From Clostridium sp. JN-1 (GTDB taxonomy: Bacteria; Bacillota; Clostridia; Clostridiales; Clostridiaceae), in NCBI RefSeq assembly GCF_003718715.1, contig NZ_CP033465.1, forward strand, positions 806,001 through 870,000: a stretch of DNA of 64,000 bases. Direction: 5' to 3'. A model generated the notes under the pieces. The model did not search any database, was not told where the DNA came from, and worked only from the letters and a program-made list of their open reading frames with translations. This document shows positions 46,358-55,881 of this stretch, one piece after another (positions within the stretch are counted from its first letter, which is position 1; every line of letters starts with the position of its first letter). The translations under genes and the position numbers were made by a program.

Positions 46358-46870
46358 TTAACGTCCAAATTCATCTATGAGCCATGGAGAATTTTTATCT
46401 TTTCTAATAACAGTTGCCCAGCATCCATTTTTCCCGTTTGGTTCAGATGCTTGTCCGCTATATTTTACATCATAGTCAACTCTAAAAATGATTATGTTTT
46501 CTGCTTTAGCTCCATTAAGAGTGCCTCTGCCATTATTTATATACTCTTCTTTAAGTTTTGGATTTTTATCTTCAACGATATTGATAAGTTTTATATAATC
46601 CACTGTTGATTCATTGGATCTACAAAAAGAAGATTCAGTAAGAGTTGAATTCATTTTATCAAGGTTTTTTTCATTTCTATAAATGTAGTAATCTTCAACT
46701 ACTTTTTTGGCAGCTTCTAAATCCGAAGCAGTAATATCTGATTGTTTAGATTTATTAAGAGTTGAAGTTTCTTTATGTGTGGTTGTATTTGTAATATTTT
46801 CAGTTTTTTTAGTACAACCACTGAAAACGAGCAGTATGCTTAAAGTTATTAATATAAACTTAAATTTCAT
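46358..46870 (-). CDS. Putative lipoprotein, DUF4829-like
   Basis: A 170-residue lipoprotein: signal ILITLSILLVFSGC with Cys at about residue 19, a Thr/Ser/Lys-rich linker, then a domain starting DLEAAKKVVEDYYIYRNEKNLDKMNSTL and ending GKNGCWATVIRKDKNSPWLIDEFGR. The second part has the look of NTF2-like secreted domains grouped as DUF4829. The ATG at 46870 directly heads the signal peptide; a longer frame to 46900 would bury it. Function unknown. Confidence 0.7.
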   Translation of the reverse strand: MKFKFILITLSILLVFSGCTKKTENITNTTTHKETSTLNKSKQSDITASDLEAAKKVVEDYYIYRNEKNLDKMNSTLTESSFCRSNESTVDYIKLINIVEDKNPKLKEEYINNGRGTLNGAKAENIIIFRVDYDVKYSGQASEPNGKNGCWATVIRKDKNSPWLIDEFGR

Positions 46871-46910
46871 ATTACTACATACCTTTCTTTGAGAGAACAT
46901 AAAAACACTG

Positions 46911-47714
46911 CTAGTTAAGTATGAATTTGTTTATTACGTGAGCTACGCCATTTTCTTGATTGGATTTTGTTATGTAGTCTGCTGCTTCTTTTACATCAGA
47001 AAATCCATTTCCCATTGCAACTCCAAGTCCAGCATATTTTATCATTTGTATGTCGTTGCTGGCATCACCAACACATATGATTTCATCTCTTTTAATATGA
47101 AGGCTTTCAGATAGGACTTGTACACCATGACCCTTATTTGTTTTTTTATTTAAAAATTCTAAAAAGAAAGGAGAACTTCTAAATACAGTATACTTTTCAT
47201 AAACCTTATCTGGAAGCTTTTTCATTGCTTCTAATAGATAGGATTCTTCTTCAATAAACATTACTTTTGCTATAGGAGTAGAACCATCTATTTTATCTGG
47301 AGATTTTAATTCTATGTCAACATCGTTTAAACAAGACTCTAGTTTAGCACATGGAGTTAATTTAGCTGTTATGCACGTATTAGGGGTCCAAACATGCATT
47401 ATAACATTTAGCTTTTTGCTTAAGTTATATAGGTATTTTACATCATCTAAAGTTATTAAGTTTTGCTCTACAATTTTGTGCGTCTTTGTATTTTGAATTA
47501 TAGCACCATTAAAAGTTACAGCATAATCATTTTCTGTAAGTAAGTTTAATTGCTGCAGGTATTTTTGAATTCCTTTAATAGGTCTTCCTGTAGCCAAAGC
47601 AATCTTTATATTTTTTAATTTAGCTGCTTTAATAGCTTCCAGATTCTCACAAGATATGGTCTTGTCCTTTTTAAGTAGAGTTCCATCCATATCGAGTACC
47701 AATAGTTTATACAT
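46911..47714 (-). CDS. Cof-type HAD-IIB family phosphatase
   Basis: A 267-residue HAD hydrolase. Motif I LVLDMDGTLL, motif II ALATGRP, the C2-type cap (about residues 85-190), motif III Lys in LNKKTNKGHG, and motif IV GDASNDIQMIKYAGLGVAMGN. These enzymes dephosphorylate sugar phosphates, flavin precursors and similar metabolites; specificity cannot be read. ATG 47714 lies six bases after AGGAGG. Confidence 0.93.
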   Translation of the reverse strand: MYKLLVLDMDGTLLKKDKTISCENLEAIKAAKLKNIKIALATGRPIKGIQKYLQQLNLLTENDYAVTFNGAIIQNTKTHKIVEQNLITLDDVKYLYNLSKKLNVIMHVWTPNTCITAKLTPCAKLESCLNDVDIELKSPDKIDGSTPIAKVMFIEEESYLLEAMKKLPDKVYEKYTVFRSSPFFLEFLNKKTNKGHGVQVLSESLHIKRDEIICVGDASNDIQMIKYAGLGVAMGNGFSDVKEAADYITKSNQENGVAHVINKFILN

Positions 47715-47942
47715 CAAAATCCTCCTACATACTATAATTTAATTTAAATACAATAACATTATATCATTTGTTTAGCTTAAGTTAGTTACTTTGAAATTAA
47801 ATATTTGATTGAAATGATAAATATATGATGATATAATCAAATTTGTTTCACTTAATGTATAATATATATGTTATAATATCAATTTAATATTATCGTATAA
47901 GTTGAATTAAAATAATTCATAAACTAAAAAGGAGAGAATATA

Positions 47943-49535
47943 GTGGCAGATTTAATTAAGGAAATTGATAGAAGAAGAACTTTTGCTATAATATCTCATC
48001 CAGATGCAGGTAAGACAACTTTAACTGAAAAGTTATTGTTATATGGAGGTGCTATAAGGCTTGCTGGTTCAGTTAAGGCAAGAAAGGCATCTAAACATGC
48101 TGTATCTGACTGGATGGAAATAGAAAAGCAGAGGGGAATTTCAGTTACATCATCAGTTATGCAGTTTAATTATAATGGATTTTGTATAAATATATTAGAT
48201 ACACCTGGACATCAAGATTTTAGTGAGGATACATATAGAACGCTTATGGCAGCTGATAGTGCTGTTATGGTAATTGATGCTGCAAAGGGAGTAGAGGAAC
48301 AGACAAAAAAGCTGTTTTATGTTTGTAGTTTAAGGGGAATACCTATTTTTACATTTATAAATAAGATGGATAGAGAAAGTAAGGATCCATTTGAATTATT
48401 AGAGGATATAGAAAATACATTGGGAATAAAATCCTATCCAATGAATTGGCCTATAGGTTCTGGATCAGACTTTAAAGGTGTATATGACAGAAATAAAAAT
48501 GTAGTTGAATTGTTTAATGGTGGGAACCATGGTCAAACTGAAGTTGAATCTATAGAGAGAAATGTAGAAGATAATATATTCAAGGATTTACTTGGGAGTT
48601 CGCTGCATGATAAATTGAAAGAAGATATAGAACTTTTAGATATAGCAGGCGACAAATTTGATATAAAAAAAGTAAGAGATGCATCTTTAACACCTGTATT
48701 CTTTGGGAGTGCACTTACAAACTTCGGAGTAGAACCATTTTTAGAGCAATTTTTAAGTTTAACTACTCCTCCATTATCAAGACAAACAGATCAAGGTGAA
48801 GTAGACGCTCATGATAATAATTTTTCTGCGTTTATATTTAAAATACAAGCAAATATGAATCCTTCTCATAGGGATAGAATTGCCTTTATGAGAATATGTT
48901 CTGGAAAGTTTAAAAAAGGTATGGAAGTTTATCATGTTCAGGGCAATAATAAGGTAAAGCTTTCACAGCCGCAGCAATTTTTAGCTCAAGATAGAGAAAT
49001 AGTGGAAGAAGCTTATGCAGGAGATATAATAGGAGTATTTGATCCAGGAATCTTTAGAATAGGAGATACTCTGTGTGCTAGTCCTAAAAAATTTAAATTT
49101 GAAGGAATACCTGTTTTTGCACCTGAGCACTTTGCAAGGGTAAAGACAATAGATACAATGAAAAGAAAGCAATTTATAAAAGGTATAACGGAAATTTCAC
49201 AAGAAGGTGCAATTCAAGTTTTCAAAGAACTTAATATAGGAATAGAAGAGATAATTGTAGGCGTTGTAGGAGTGCTACAGTTTGAAGTGCTTGAATATAG
49301 AATGAAACATGAATACAATGTTGATGTTAAAATTGATAGACTTTCTTATAAACATATAAGATGGATAGAAGATTTTGACGGCGAAGTAGATAATTTAGTT
49401 ACAACTAGTGATACCAAGTTAGTCAAGGATTTAAGGGATAGAGATATACTTATATTCCAAAGTGAATGGGCAATAAGCTGGGCACTTGAGCACAATAAAG
49501 GACTTATGTTATCCGATGTTGGAAAATCTGAATAG
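47943..49535 (+). CDS. prfC: Peptide chain release factor 3
   Basis: A 530-residue translational GTPase that removes RF1/RF2 from the ribosome after termination. G1 is SHPDAGKTTLTEKLL, G2 region RGISVTSSVMQF, G3 DTPGHQDFSED, and G4 NKMDRE. The start is GTG at 47943 (VADLIKEIDRRRTFAIISHPDAGK), with AAAGGAGAG upstream. Length is as usual for RF3. Monocistronic, closed by a good terminator. Confidence 0.96.
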   Translation: MADLIKEIDRRRTFAIISHPDAGKTTLTEKLLLYGGAIRLAGSVKARKASKHAVSDWMEIEKQRGISVTSSVMQFNYNGFCINILDTPGHQDFSEDTYRTLMAADSAVMVIDAAKGVEEQTKKLFYVCSLRGIPIFTFINKMDRESKDPFELLEDIENTLGIKSYPMNWPIGSGSDFKGVYDRNKNVVELFNGGNHGQTEVESIERNVEDNIFKDLLGSSLHDKLKEDIELLDIAGDKFDIKKVRDASLTPVFFGSALTNFGVEPFLEQFLSLTTPPLSRQTDQGEVDAHDNNFSAFIFKIQANMNPSHRDRIAFMRICSGKFKKGMEVYHVQGNNKVKLSQPQQFLAQDREIVEEAYAGDIIGVFDPGIFRIGDTLCASPKKFKFEGIPVFAPEHFARVKTIDTMKRKQFIKGITEISQEGAIQVFKELNIGIEEIIVGVVGVLQFEVLEYRMKHEYNVDVKIDRLSYKHIRWIEDFDGEVDNLVTTSDTKLVKDLRDRDILIFQSEWAISWALEHNKGLMLSDVGKSE

Positions 49536-49564
49536 TTTTAATATAAGCATAGCATAGATTAAAA

Positions 49565-49619
49565 AAAGGCGTAAACTCTTTTAGCTGCAATTGCATTAGA
49601 GTTTAAGCCTTTGTTTTTT
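49565..49619. terminator. Bidirectional terminator between prfC and PAP2-type gene
   Basis: AAAGGCGTAAACTCT (49565-49579) pairs with AGAGTTTAAGCCTTT (49598-49612), one mismatch, flanked by an A-run on the left and T-run on the right. Confidence 0.85.
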
Positions 49620-49623
49620 CCTT

Positions 49624-50610
49624 TTAAAGTGAATCTAAATAATAATTTTTTATAACAATAGAGGTTGTCTTTTTTTCCGTATAGTAAATACTATTGAGCG
49701 GTCTTTCTATAATTGATTTACCCTTGTCCAAGATTATATCAACTAACTTAACTGTTACGTAACCTAAAATTAATCCTCCAACTACATCTAAAACCCAGTG
49801 AATTTCTAAATACAAAGTTGAGAATATTACACTTAAGCAGAAAAATCCCCATACGTATTTAAATAGCTTATTCTTTTCGTGCATGACAACAAGAAACATT
49901 GCAAATGCTATAGATGTATGCATAGATGGAAAACAATTTATTGTAACACCAGCTGCAGCTTGAGGACTTAGATGTCTTGCTAAACCATCCGGCTGGCCAA
50001 GTACGTACCATACCTCTTGTAAGTGAAATATTAAATAAAAAGGAGATATCAAAAATATTTGCAAAAGATGGCCAGATAAGACGTATCTTATTGCTTTTTT
50101 AAAATCTTTGCATACAAGAGCCCTGTACAATGGCAGGAGTAGAGGAATAACAAAGCCGTTGTTATATACCATTCTCATTATCCATGTAAGGGTTTCAGGT
50201 TGATATATTCTAAATAAGCTGCCATCGTTAAAAGGTATTTGTTTGAATATAGGATTTAAGTCTACAACAATATCTTTACTTATTTGCCAGTTTAATATTT
50301 TTCCCCAGAATGCGTAGCCGTGGATATTTGCATATGCTACAAAAATTAAAAAAGGTACAGTTAAAATTAAAAATGGAATCCATTTTACATCCTTACGGAG
50401 ATCTGAATAAGCTGTAAGAGCTGCAAAGGCTAATAAAAACATATATGCTTTATAGTCAACGCTGGATTTTGAATGAAGTGCTATTCTTATAGCTCTATGG
50501 AGACAATATAATCCTATTGGAATATAATAATAATTATCAATTAAATTCCAAAGCTTTGATAGTATGCTCATAGATACTTTTTTAGATGAATTTTTGCTTA
50601 GAGTTAACAT
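49624..50610 (-). CDS. PAP2-superfamily membrane protein (inositolphosphotransferase-like)
   Basis: A 328-residue membrane protein with six or more helices. The phosphatase signature is seen as NCFPSMHTSIAFAM and HWVLDVVGGLILGY (catalytic His residues), the C2/C3 motifs of PAP2 enzymes; the extended N-terminal region resembles inositol phosphorylceramide synthase/AUR1-like members. It probably transfers or removes a phosphate on a membrane lipid. The ATG at 50610 has GGGGGAT upstream; the longer frame to 50724 lacks any ribosome site. Confidence 0.82.
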   Translation of the reverse strand: MLTLSKNSSKKVSMSILSKLWNLIDNYYYIPIGLYCLHRAIRIALHSKSSVDYKAYMFLLAFAALTAYSDLRKDVKWIPFLILTVPFLIFVAYANIHGYAFWGKILNWQISKDIVVDLNPIFKQIPFNDGSLFRIYQPETLTWIMRMVYNNGFVIPLLLPLYRALVCKDFKKAIRYVLSGHLLQIFLISPFYLIFHLQEVWYVLGQPDGLARHLSPQAAAGVTINCFPSMHTSIAFAMFLVVMHEKNKLFKYVWGFFCLSVIFSTLYLEIHWVLDVVGGLILGYVTVKLVDIILDKGKSIIERPLNSIYYTEKKTTSIVIKNYYLDSL

Positions 50611-50779
50611 ACCTATCCCCCTTCTTTGTACAAAGTAAATTATAGCATATAGAATGGGTTTAAGTACATAAAAATTATATCGAAATATAAAATAAATTAT
50701 ATGTATTCTTCTCAAAATTAACATTTAAAAATAAGTATGGTACTTAAAGGCATTATTTTAAAATTTATTTGTAGAAAGA

Positions 50780-50803
50780 GCACGGATATCTCCGTACTTT
50801 TCT
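50780..50803 (-). terminator. Terminator of the 52-residue membrane protein gene
   Basis: On the minus strand GTACGGA-GATA-TCCGTGC, with one G-T pair, is followed by TCTTTCT, shortly after the stop codon at 50807. Confidence 0.55.
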
Positions 50804-50806
50804 AAT

Positions 50807-50965
50807 TTATCTTGTAATTTTCCACTTACTAAAAGTAATATCAACTATAAAAATTAATGCAGCTATGAGCAGCAGCAAGTTAATTACATTTCCGCCTATC
50901 TTGAATATTAACCCAATTATCAAAGTTAATAGTATAAATCCTCCAAGCCATTGAAAAAATGACAT
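50807..50965 (-). CDS. 52-residue hydrophobic membrane protein
   Basis: A short ORF with TAGGAGGTAGTGTTT-ATG, so a strong ribosome site nine bases away. The product starts MSFFQWLGGFILLTLIIGLI and has two membrane segments separated by FKIGGNVIN, ending in a short basic tail. It resembles small lmo0937-type membrane proteins of Gram-positives, whose function is unknown. It is followed by a small terminator, supporting a real gene. Confidence 0.6.
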   Translation of the reverse strand: MSFFQWLGGFILLTLIIGLIFKIGGNVINLLLLIAALIFIVDITFSKWKITR

Positions 50966-51139
50966 AAACACTACCTCCTAAAGTTGAAATTTTTAATATA
51001 TTTAGTTTTGTCAATATGAAAGAAAAATATTAAAAACTTGAAATAAGAAATATTGTATCGTTACATTTGCGTTTTGATAAAATGATAATATAATGGTTTT
51101 ATAAATTGCAATAATATTTTTAAGGGGGATGTATAAATT

Positions 51140-51706
51140 ATGGAACATAAGAATTCAATATCTAGCAATATTACAGTACAGGATATAGTACAAGTATCTC
51201 TTATGGCAGCAGTAACTTATATTGCAACAGCTGTTATAAATATACCAAGTGGTCTTCTTGTAAAAGGAGTAGTTCATTTGGGAGATACAATGGTTTTTGT
51301 TGCTGCAGTACTTTTAGGAAGAAAAAAATCATTTCTTTCGGCAGGCATAGGAATGGGATTATTTGACTTACTTTCACCATATGCAATATGGGCACCATTC
51401 ACATTTTTTATTAAGGGAATAATGGCATATATTGCTTCAACTATAGCTTATAGAAAAGGCTATAATGGAGAAAATGTATTAAATAATGTATTTGGATTTT
51501 TACTTGGCGGATTGTGGATGGTAGCTGCGTATTACGTGTCAGGTTCATATATAGCTCACTTTACAATGAATATAAATTTAACACAGGCATTTATATTGAC
51601 ATTAACTCATATACCTGGAGATATTGCTCAAGTTGCAGCTGGAACAGTGATTGCAGTACCACTTTGTAAAGTATTAAAAAAGGCAAATGTAGTAAGAAAT
51701 AAATAA
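51140..51706 (+). CDS. ECF transporter S component
   Basis: A 188-residue membrane protein with about six helices. DIVQVSLMAAVTYIATAVINIP at the first helix, followed by GVVHLGDTMVFVAAVLLGRKKSFLSAGIGMGLFDLLSPYAIWAPFTF, is typical of substrate-binding S components of energy-coupling-factor vitamin transporters. No EcfA or EcfT gene is near, so it should share the common module (group II). Vitamin identity is unclear. AAGGGGG ribosome site at 51122-51128. Confidence 0.85.
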   Translation: MEHKNSISSNITVQDIVQVSLMAAVTYIATAVINIPSGLLVKGVVHLGDTMVFVAAVLLGRKKSFLSAGIGMGLFDLLSPYAIWAPFTFFIKGIMAYIASTIAYRKGYNGENVLNNVFGFLLGGLWMVAAYYVSGSYIAHFTMNINLTQAFILTLTHIPGDIAQVAAGTVIAVPLCKVLKKANVVRNK

Positions 51707-51708
51707 GA

Positions 51709-51737
51709 GAGGTTAGATTTAACCTCCCTGTTGTTTT
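51709..51737 (+). terminator. Terminator after ECF S component
   Basis: GAGGTTA (51709-51715) and TAACCTC (51720-51726) with a 4-nt loop, then CCTGTTGTTTTC. It overlaps the end of the convergent zinc-ribbon gene region. Confidence 0.65.
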
Positions 51738-51743
51738 CATTAA

Positions 51744-51908
51744 TTATCTGTTTCTCATTCTATTCTTTTCAGCTTTTCTTTTCTTTCTGCAATCAGGGCA
51801 TCTTACAGGATCATTTTCAAAACCCTTTTCTTTATAAAATTCTTGTTCACCTTCGGTAAATACGAATTCTTTTCCACAATCTTTGCATACAATAGTTCTG
51901 TCTGCCAT
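51744..51908 (-). CDS. 54-residue zinc-ribbon protein (paralogue 2)
   Basis: Encodes a 54-residue protein with CKDCGK (about residue 8) and CPDCRK (about residue 37) and a basic tail rich in Lys and Arg. Residues 6-40 are nearly identical to the protein at 15001-15165; the tails differ. It is likely a zinc-binding nucleic-acid-interacting protein of unknown function. Its ribosome site TTAAGGAGGTT is complementary to an upstream part of its own leader. It has its own promoter at 52043-52070. Confidence 0.85.
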   Translation of the reverse strand: MADRTIVCKDCGKEFVFTEGEQEFYKEKGFENDPVRCPDCRKKRKAEKNRMRNR

Positions 51909-52036
51909 TTTCAAACCTCCTTAAAAACATAGGACTAATTTATTCTTGAAAACCAACTCCTGCGTTAAGGAGGTTAGTACCTTGAAAAAATTAACCTTTA
52001 ATAAATTATTTTATATAACTTAGAGTGTTAACTCTT
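51909..52036 (-). promoter_or_regulatory. Long leader with perfect anti-Shine-Dalgarno segment (paralogue 2)
   Basis: On the minus strand AACCTCCTTAA (plus coordinates 51965-51975) can pair with TTAAGGAGGTT (51914-51924), which is the ribosome site of the zinc-ribbon gene: 11 bp without mismatch, closing a 40-nt loop. The arrangement parallels that at 14925-14996 before paralogue 1 although the sequences are different, a sign of selection for the structure. Confidence 0.62.
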
Positions 52037-52042
52037 AAAAGT

Positions 52043-52070
52043 ATTATAGCATATTAAAACAAAAAAACAA
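52043..52070 (-). promoter_or_regulatory. Promoter of zinc-ribbon paralogue 2
   Basis: On the minus strand TTGTTT (52065-52070) and TATAAT (52043-52048) are separated by 16 bp, placing the transcript start about 130 nt before the gene. The remainder of the gap to 52229 is A/T-rich with no further clear signal. Confidence 0.65.
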
Positions 52071-52229
52071 TATTAAGTTGTACTAGACATAGAATATAGA
52101 AAGAAGAACTTTATTTGGCCTGCTGTTTTAAATATACACTTTTGGTAGTACAATAATTATAGTTTAGTGAAAAATCAATATTAAATTACATATAATATTT
52201 ATAGTATATATGTTTGGAGTTGTTTTATT

Positions 52230-53375
52230 ATGGATAAAAAAAGACTTGTAAATTTATTAAAAAAACCTGAAGGACCAAAACTTGATTTTAAAAGACATGT
52301 TGATATAGATACAGATAGTGGAAGAAAGGAATTAGCTAAAGATGTGTGTGCAATAGCAAATTCAAGGGGAGGAAGAGGCTATTTAATAATAGGAGTAGAA
52401 GACAAAACCAAGGAAATAGTAGGTGTAGACAACTTGGAGTTAGGTGAAGAAAAAATACAGCAGATAATAAGTTCAAGGATAGATCCACCTGTACCAGTGT
52501 ATTTAGAATTTATGGAGTACCACGATAAAAAAATAGCTATCATAAATATATATGATGGACCTCAAAAACCATATCAAATGAGAGATAATGGTGCCTTTTA
52601 CACAAGAAGGGGTTCAACTACAGATACTATGAGAAAGCAGGAAATAGTTTCTGCACTTCAAGATAACCTTAATTTGGATCCGGAATTGTGTCCAATTGCA
52701 AGAAGTGATTTGTCATGTTTAGATATGAACATAATCTATAAATACTTTAATTCTCAGGCAATTGATATAAATGATGATAATAAAATGGAGCTAATGGAAA
52801 GTGCGTCAATTATATATAAGGATAAAGAATCCAATAAATATATGGTTACTTTAGGAGGAATTCTTGTATTTTCAAAAATAAATAATATATATGTTCCATA
52901 TAATATGGTTAAAATAGTAAATAAGATTGATGATGATAAGAATAAAGATATTATAATTCAAGGTGATTTACTATCAATACTTGATAAAAGTGAATTGATA
53001 TTAAAGGATATCTTACCTGAAACTTATCCGATTAATGCAGTTAATGAGGGAATAAAGAATGCAGTTTTATATAGAGATTATACGATTTATTATAAAGTAA
53101 TAGAGATAGTAATAAGTTATAAAAGTATTGTTATAAAGAGTCCTGGAATTTTAATTAAAAACAAAAGTTTAAATTCAGTAGATTATTTGAAAAGAAATAT
53201 ATGGATGTATGAAAAGATGATTGCACTCGATAATAAGAAGAGGTTTCTCAATTCAAATAATGGCTTTAAGATGATGAGAAAAGCCTTCAAAAATAAAGGT
53301 AGAGTGTATTTTGCAAATTCTTTTAAAAAAAATGAATTTAAAGTGATATATCCTGGAATCAAAGGATTTGAATAG
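52230..53375 (+). CDS. AlbA_2 (Schlafen-type) putative ATP/nucleic acid-binding protein
   Basis: A 381-residue protein. The N-terminal domain PKLDFKRHVDID ... KDVCAIANSRGGRGYLIIGVEDKTKEIVGVD is an AlbA_2/Schlafen-like fold, with the conserved Glu/Lys-bearing first strand and ANSxGG loop. The remaining 230 residues are poorly conserved and end in a basic patch (KNKGRVYFANSFKKNEFKVIYPG). Such proteins are often regulators, and some act in phage defence or tRNA cleavage; none of these can be assigned. A P-loop protein gene follows 133 bp later. Confidence 0.75.
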   Translation: MDKKRLVNLLKKPEGPKLDFKRHVDIDTDSGRKELAKDVCAIANSRGGRGYLIIGVEDKTKEIVGVDNLELGEEKIQQIISSRIDPPVPVYLEFMEYHDKKIAIINIYDGPQKPYQMRDNGAFYTRRGSTTDTMRKQEIVSALQDNLNLDPELCPIARSDLSCLDMNIIYKYFNSQAIDINDDNKMELMESASIIYKDKESNKYMVTLGGILVFSKINNIYVPYNMVKIVNKIDDDKNKDIIIQGDLLSILDKSELILKDILPETYPINAVNEGIKNAVLYRDYTIYYKVIEIVISYKSIVIKSPGILIKNKSLNSVDYLKRNIWMYEKMIALDNKKRFLNSNNGFKMMRKAFKNKGRVYFANSFKKNEFKVIYPGIKGFE

Positions 53376-53508
53376 CTTTTACTGATGTATTATTTTTTAT
53401 CTCCTAAAATTAGAAAATAATGTTATATTTATGTTGAAATAATATTCTGAATATTATATAATTTACTTATAGATACGGCCTAAATATTAAAGTAAGAGGT
53501 GGTTAAAA

Positions 53509-53916
53509 ATGATTCATGTAAATTGCAGCAAAAGAGGTTCAGGAAAGACAAAAATGCTAATCAATTTAGCTAATGAGATGATTTCTAAGAACGACGGTAA
53601 TATTGTGTATATTGATGATGACAAAAGACCATTGCTTGAACTTGATAGGAGAATTAGGTTTATTACTACATCTGAATTTTGTTTAAAAAATCAAGAAACT
53701 TTTTATGGATTTTTGTGCGGCATACTTTCAGAAGACTATGATATTGATACCATTTTTATTGATGGATTATTTAATATTGTAGAGGGAAGTCTTCAAGGTG
53801 CGGCACATTTGTTTTATTTAATAGAAAAATTATCTGAAGAAAATGAAGTTAATTTTTATATAACTGTAAATGAAGATGAAAAAGTTCCAGAATTTATAAT
53901 GAAATATGTAGCATAA
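53509..53916 (+). CDS. Small P-loop NTPase-like protein
   Basis: A 135-residue protein starting MIHVNCSKRGSGKTKMLINLANEM, where RGSGKTK is a Walker A loop, with VYIDDD and TIFIDGLFNI as possible Walker B strands. It is too short for a complete ATPase domain of known types and may be a minimal nucleotide-binding protein. Ribosome site AAGAGGTGG. No family recognised; it might function with the upstream AlbA_2 protein, although a 133-bp gap argues for separate transcription. Confidence 0.65.
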   Translation: MIHVNCSKRGSGKTKMLINLANEMISKNDGNIVYIDDDKRPLLELDRRIRFITTSEFCLKNQETFYGFLCGILSEDYDIDTIFIDGLFNIVEGSLQGAAHLFYLIEKLSEENEVNFYITVNEDEKVPEFIMKYVA

Positions 53917-54134
53917 TGTTGAAAGAAAGATAAAGACAATTTTATCATTCAATAGGGGCTGGGTTATAATTTTTGTTAACTTGGTCCTTTTTTATTTTGC
54001 TGTAATACAGTTCATGCATATTATAAATTGTAGTTATATGTAAAATGTTGATAAAAAGGTGCTTAGAATATATACTATAAGTTATAATAATAATTATAAA
54101 TAATAACTTAAGATGTAGAAGGTAGGGATTACAA

Positions 54135-55352
54135 TTGGCTAATGTTTTTGACACTCTAGTAGAGAGAGGTTATGTAAAACAAATTACCCATGAAGAAATT
54201 AAAGATGTTTTAAATAAGGAAAAAGTAACATTTTATATAGGCTTTGATCCAACTGCAGACAGTCTTCATGTAGGACATTTTATACAGATGATGGTTATGG
54301 CTCATATGCAAAAAGCAGGACACAGACCAATAGTATTAATTGGTGGAGGAACTACTATGGTTGGTGATCCAACAGGTAAGACTGACATGAGAAAGATGCT
54401 TTCAAAAGAACAAATAGAACATAATGCTAGGTGCTTTAAAAAGCAGTTTGAAAGACTTGTAGATTTTAGTGATGGAAAAGCACTTATGGAAAACAATGCA
54501 AATTGGTTAATGAATCTTAATTACATAGAATTTTTAAGGGAAGTTGGAGTTCATTTTTCTGTAAATAGGATGCTTACAGCAGAATGCTTTAAAAAGAGAA
54601 TGGAAAAAGGACTTTCTTTTCTTGAATTTAACTACATGTTAATGCAGGGATATGATTTTCTTCAGTTGAATAGAAAATATGGCTGTATGCTGGAAATGGG
54701 TGGAGATGATCAATGGTCAAATATCATAGCAGGAGTTAATTTAATAAGGAAAAAGGAAAATAAACCTGCATTTGGTATGACATTTGCACTTTTAACTAAT
54801 AGTGAAGGTAAAAAAATGGGTAAAACTGAAAAAGGTGCATTGTGGTTAGATCCTGAAAAGACGCCGCCTTATGAGTTTTACCAATACTGGAGAAACGTAG
54901 AAGATGCAGATGTGGAAAAATGTCTGTCACTTTTAACATTTTTACCTATGGATGAAGTTAAAAGATTGTCTTCTCTAGAAGGAGCAAAGATTAATGAAGC
55001 TAAAAAAGTTCTTGCTTTTGAAGTAACTAAGTTGATACACGGCGAAAAAGAAGCAAAAAATGCTCAAGATGCTGCAGAAGCTCTTTTTTCAAATGGATCT
55101 GATTTAAGCAGTGTTCCAACAGTTGAATTTGAAAAAAGCGGACTTGGATGTACAGTGCTTGACTTAATAGTAAGTACAGGTATAGTACCATCGAAAAGTG
55201 AGGGAAGAAGACTTACGCAGCAAGGCGGCCTTACTATAAATGACGAAAAAATATTAGATAGTAATAGTTTAATAACTCAAGAAAATTTTAAAGATGGAAG
55301 TATGCTTGTAAGAAAAGGTAAGAAAAAATACAGCAAAGTTATATTAAAGTAA
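54135..55352 (+). CDS. tyrS: Tyrosyl-tRNA synthetase
   Basis: A 405-residue class I synthetase. HIGH-type motif HVGHFIQM after [14 protein letters not shown]-type loop KKMGKTEKG, and a C-terminal S4 RNA-binding domain ([19 protein letters not shown]). TTG start at 54135 with AAGGTAGGG ten or so bases upstream. I find no T-box core in the 218 bp before it, unlike proS and trpS in the same window, so it may be a constitutive or alternative copy. Confidence 0.95.
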   Translation: MANVFDTLVERGYVKQITHEEIKDVLNKEKVTFYIGFDPTADSLHVGHFIQMMVMAHMQKAGHRPIVLIGGGTTMVGDPTGKTDMRKMLSKEQIEHNARCFKKQFERLVDFSDGKALMENNANWLMNLNYIEFLREVGVHFSVNRMLTAECFKKRMEKGLSFLEFNYMLMQGYDFLQLNRKYGCMLEMGGDDQWSNIIAGVNLIRKKENKPAFGMTFALLTNSEGKKMGKTEKGALWLDPEKTPPYEFYQYWRNVEDADVEKCLSLLTFLPMDEVKRLSSLEGAKINEAKKVLAFEVTKLIHGEKEAKNAQDAAEALFSNGSDLSSVPTVEFEKSGLGCTVLDLIVSTGIVPSKSEGRRLTQQGGLTINDEKILDSNSLITQENFKDGSMLVRKGKKKYSKVILK

Positions 55353-55372
55353 AAATTAAATGTGTATAATCG

Positions 55373-55417
55373 AAAGTTAACTTATTCTATAATTAGTGTA
55401 AGTTAACTTTTGATTTT
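55373..55417. terminator. Bidirectional terminator between tyrS and rimI
   Basis: AAAGTTAACTTA (55373-55384) and TAAGTTAACTTT (55399-55410) pair perfectly over 12 bp; TTTTGATTTTAAC follows. Confidence 0.8.
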
Positions 55418-55422
55418 AACTT

Positions 55423-55881
55423 CTATTTTATAATATTGCGTTTCCACATTATTATAGCATCTTCTTTATTATCCTGATAATAACCTTTTCTTAGACCTTC
55501 TTCTATAAAACCATATTTGTGATAAAGTTTTTGTGCAATTAAATTTGATTTTCTAACTTCTAATGTCATACTATTTACAGATTCACTTTTAGAAAGCTCT
55601 ATAAGTGATTCTAAAAGTGCGCTGCCTGCACTAATTCCTCTATAATCAGGATGTACTGCTATATTTGTTATATGTGACTCATCTAAGATTATCCACATAC
55701 CGGCATAACCTATTATTATACCATCTTTTTTAGCTACAATATATCTTGAAAATGAGTTGCTTTCAAGCTCAATCTCAAATGACTTTCGGCTCCACGGTGT
55801 TGGAAAACTTAGAAAGTCTATTACAAGAACACTTTCTATATGTTCTCGTTTAAATGAAATAATTTCAATATCATTATTCAT
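55423..55881 (-). CDS. rimI: Ribosomal protein S18 alanine N-acetyltransferase family (RimI)
   Basis: A 152-residue GNAT acetyltransferase. The PWS segment near the N-terminus (SFPTPWSRKSFEIEL), the acetyl-CoA loop VHPDYRGISAGSALLESL, and ending EVRKSNLIAQKLYHKYGF...GLRKGYY are typical of RimI. It is third in the operon tsaE-tsaB-rimI and overlaps the end of tsaB by 8 bp. The ATG at 55881 gives the usual RimI N-terminus; an ATG at 55908 would lengthen it by nine residues. Confidence 0.92.
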   Translation of the reverse strand: MNNDIEIISFKREHIESVLVIDFLSFPTPWSRKSFEIELESNSFSRYIVAKKDGIIIGYAGMWIILDESHITNIAVHPDYRGISAGSALLESLIELSKSESVNSMTLEVRKSNLIAQKLYHKYGFIEEGLRKGYYQDNKEDAIIMWKRNIIK

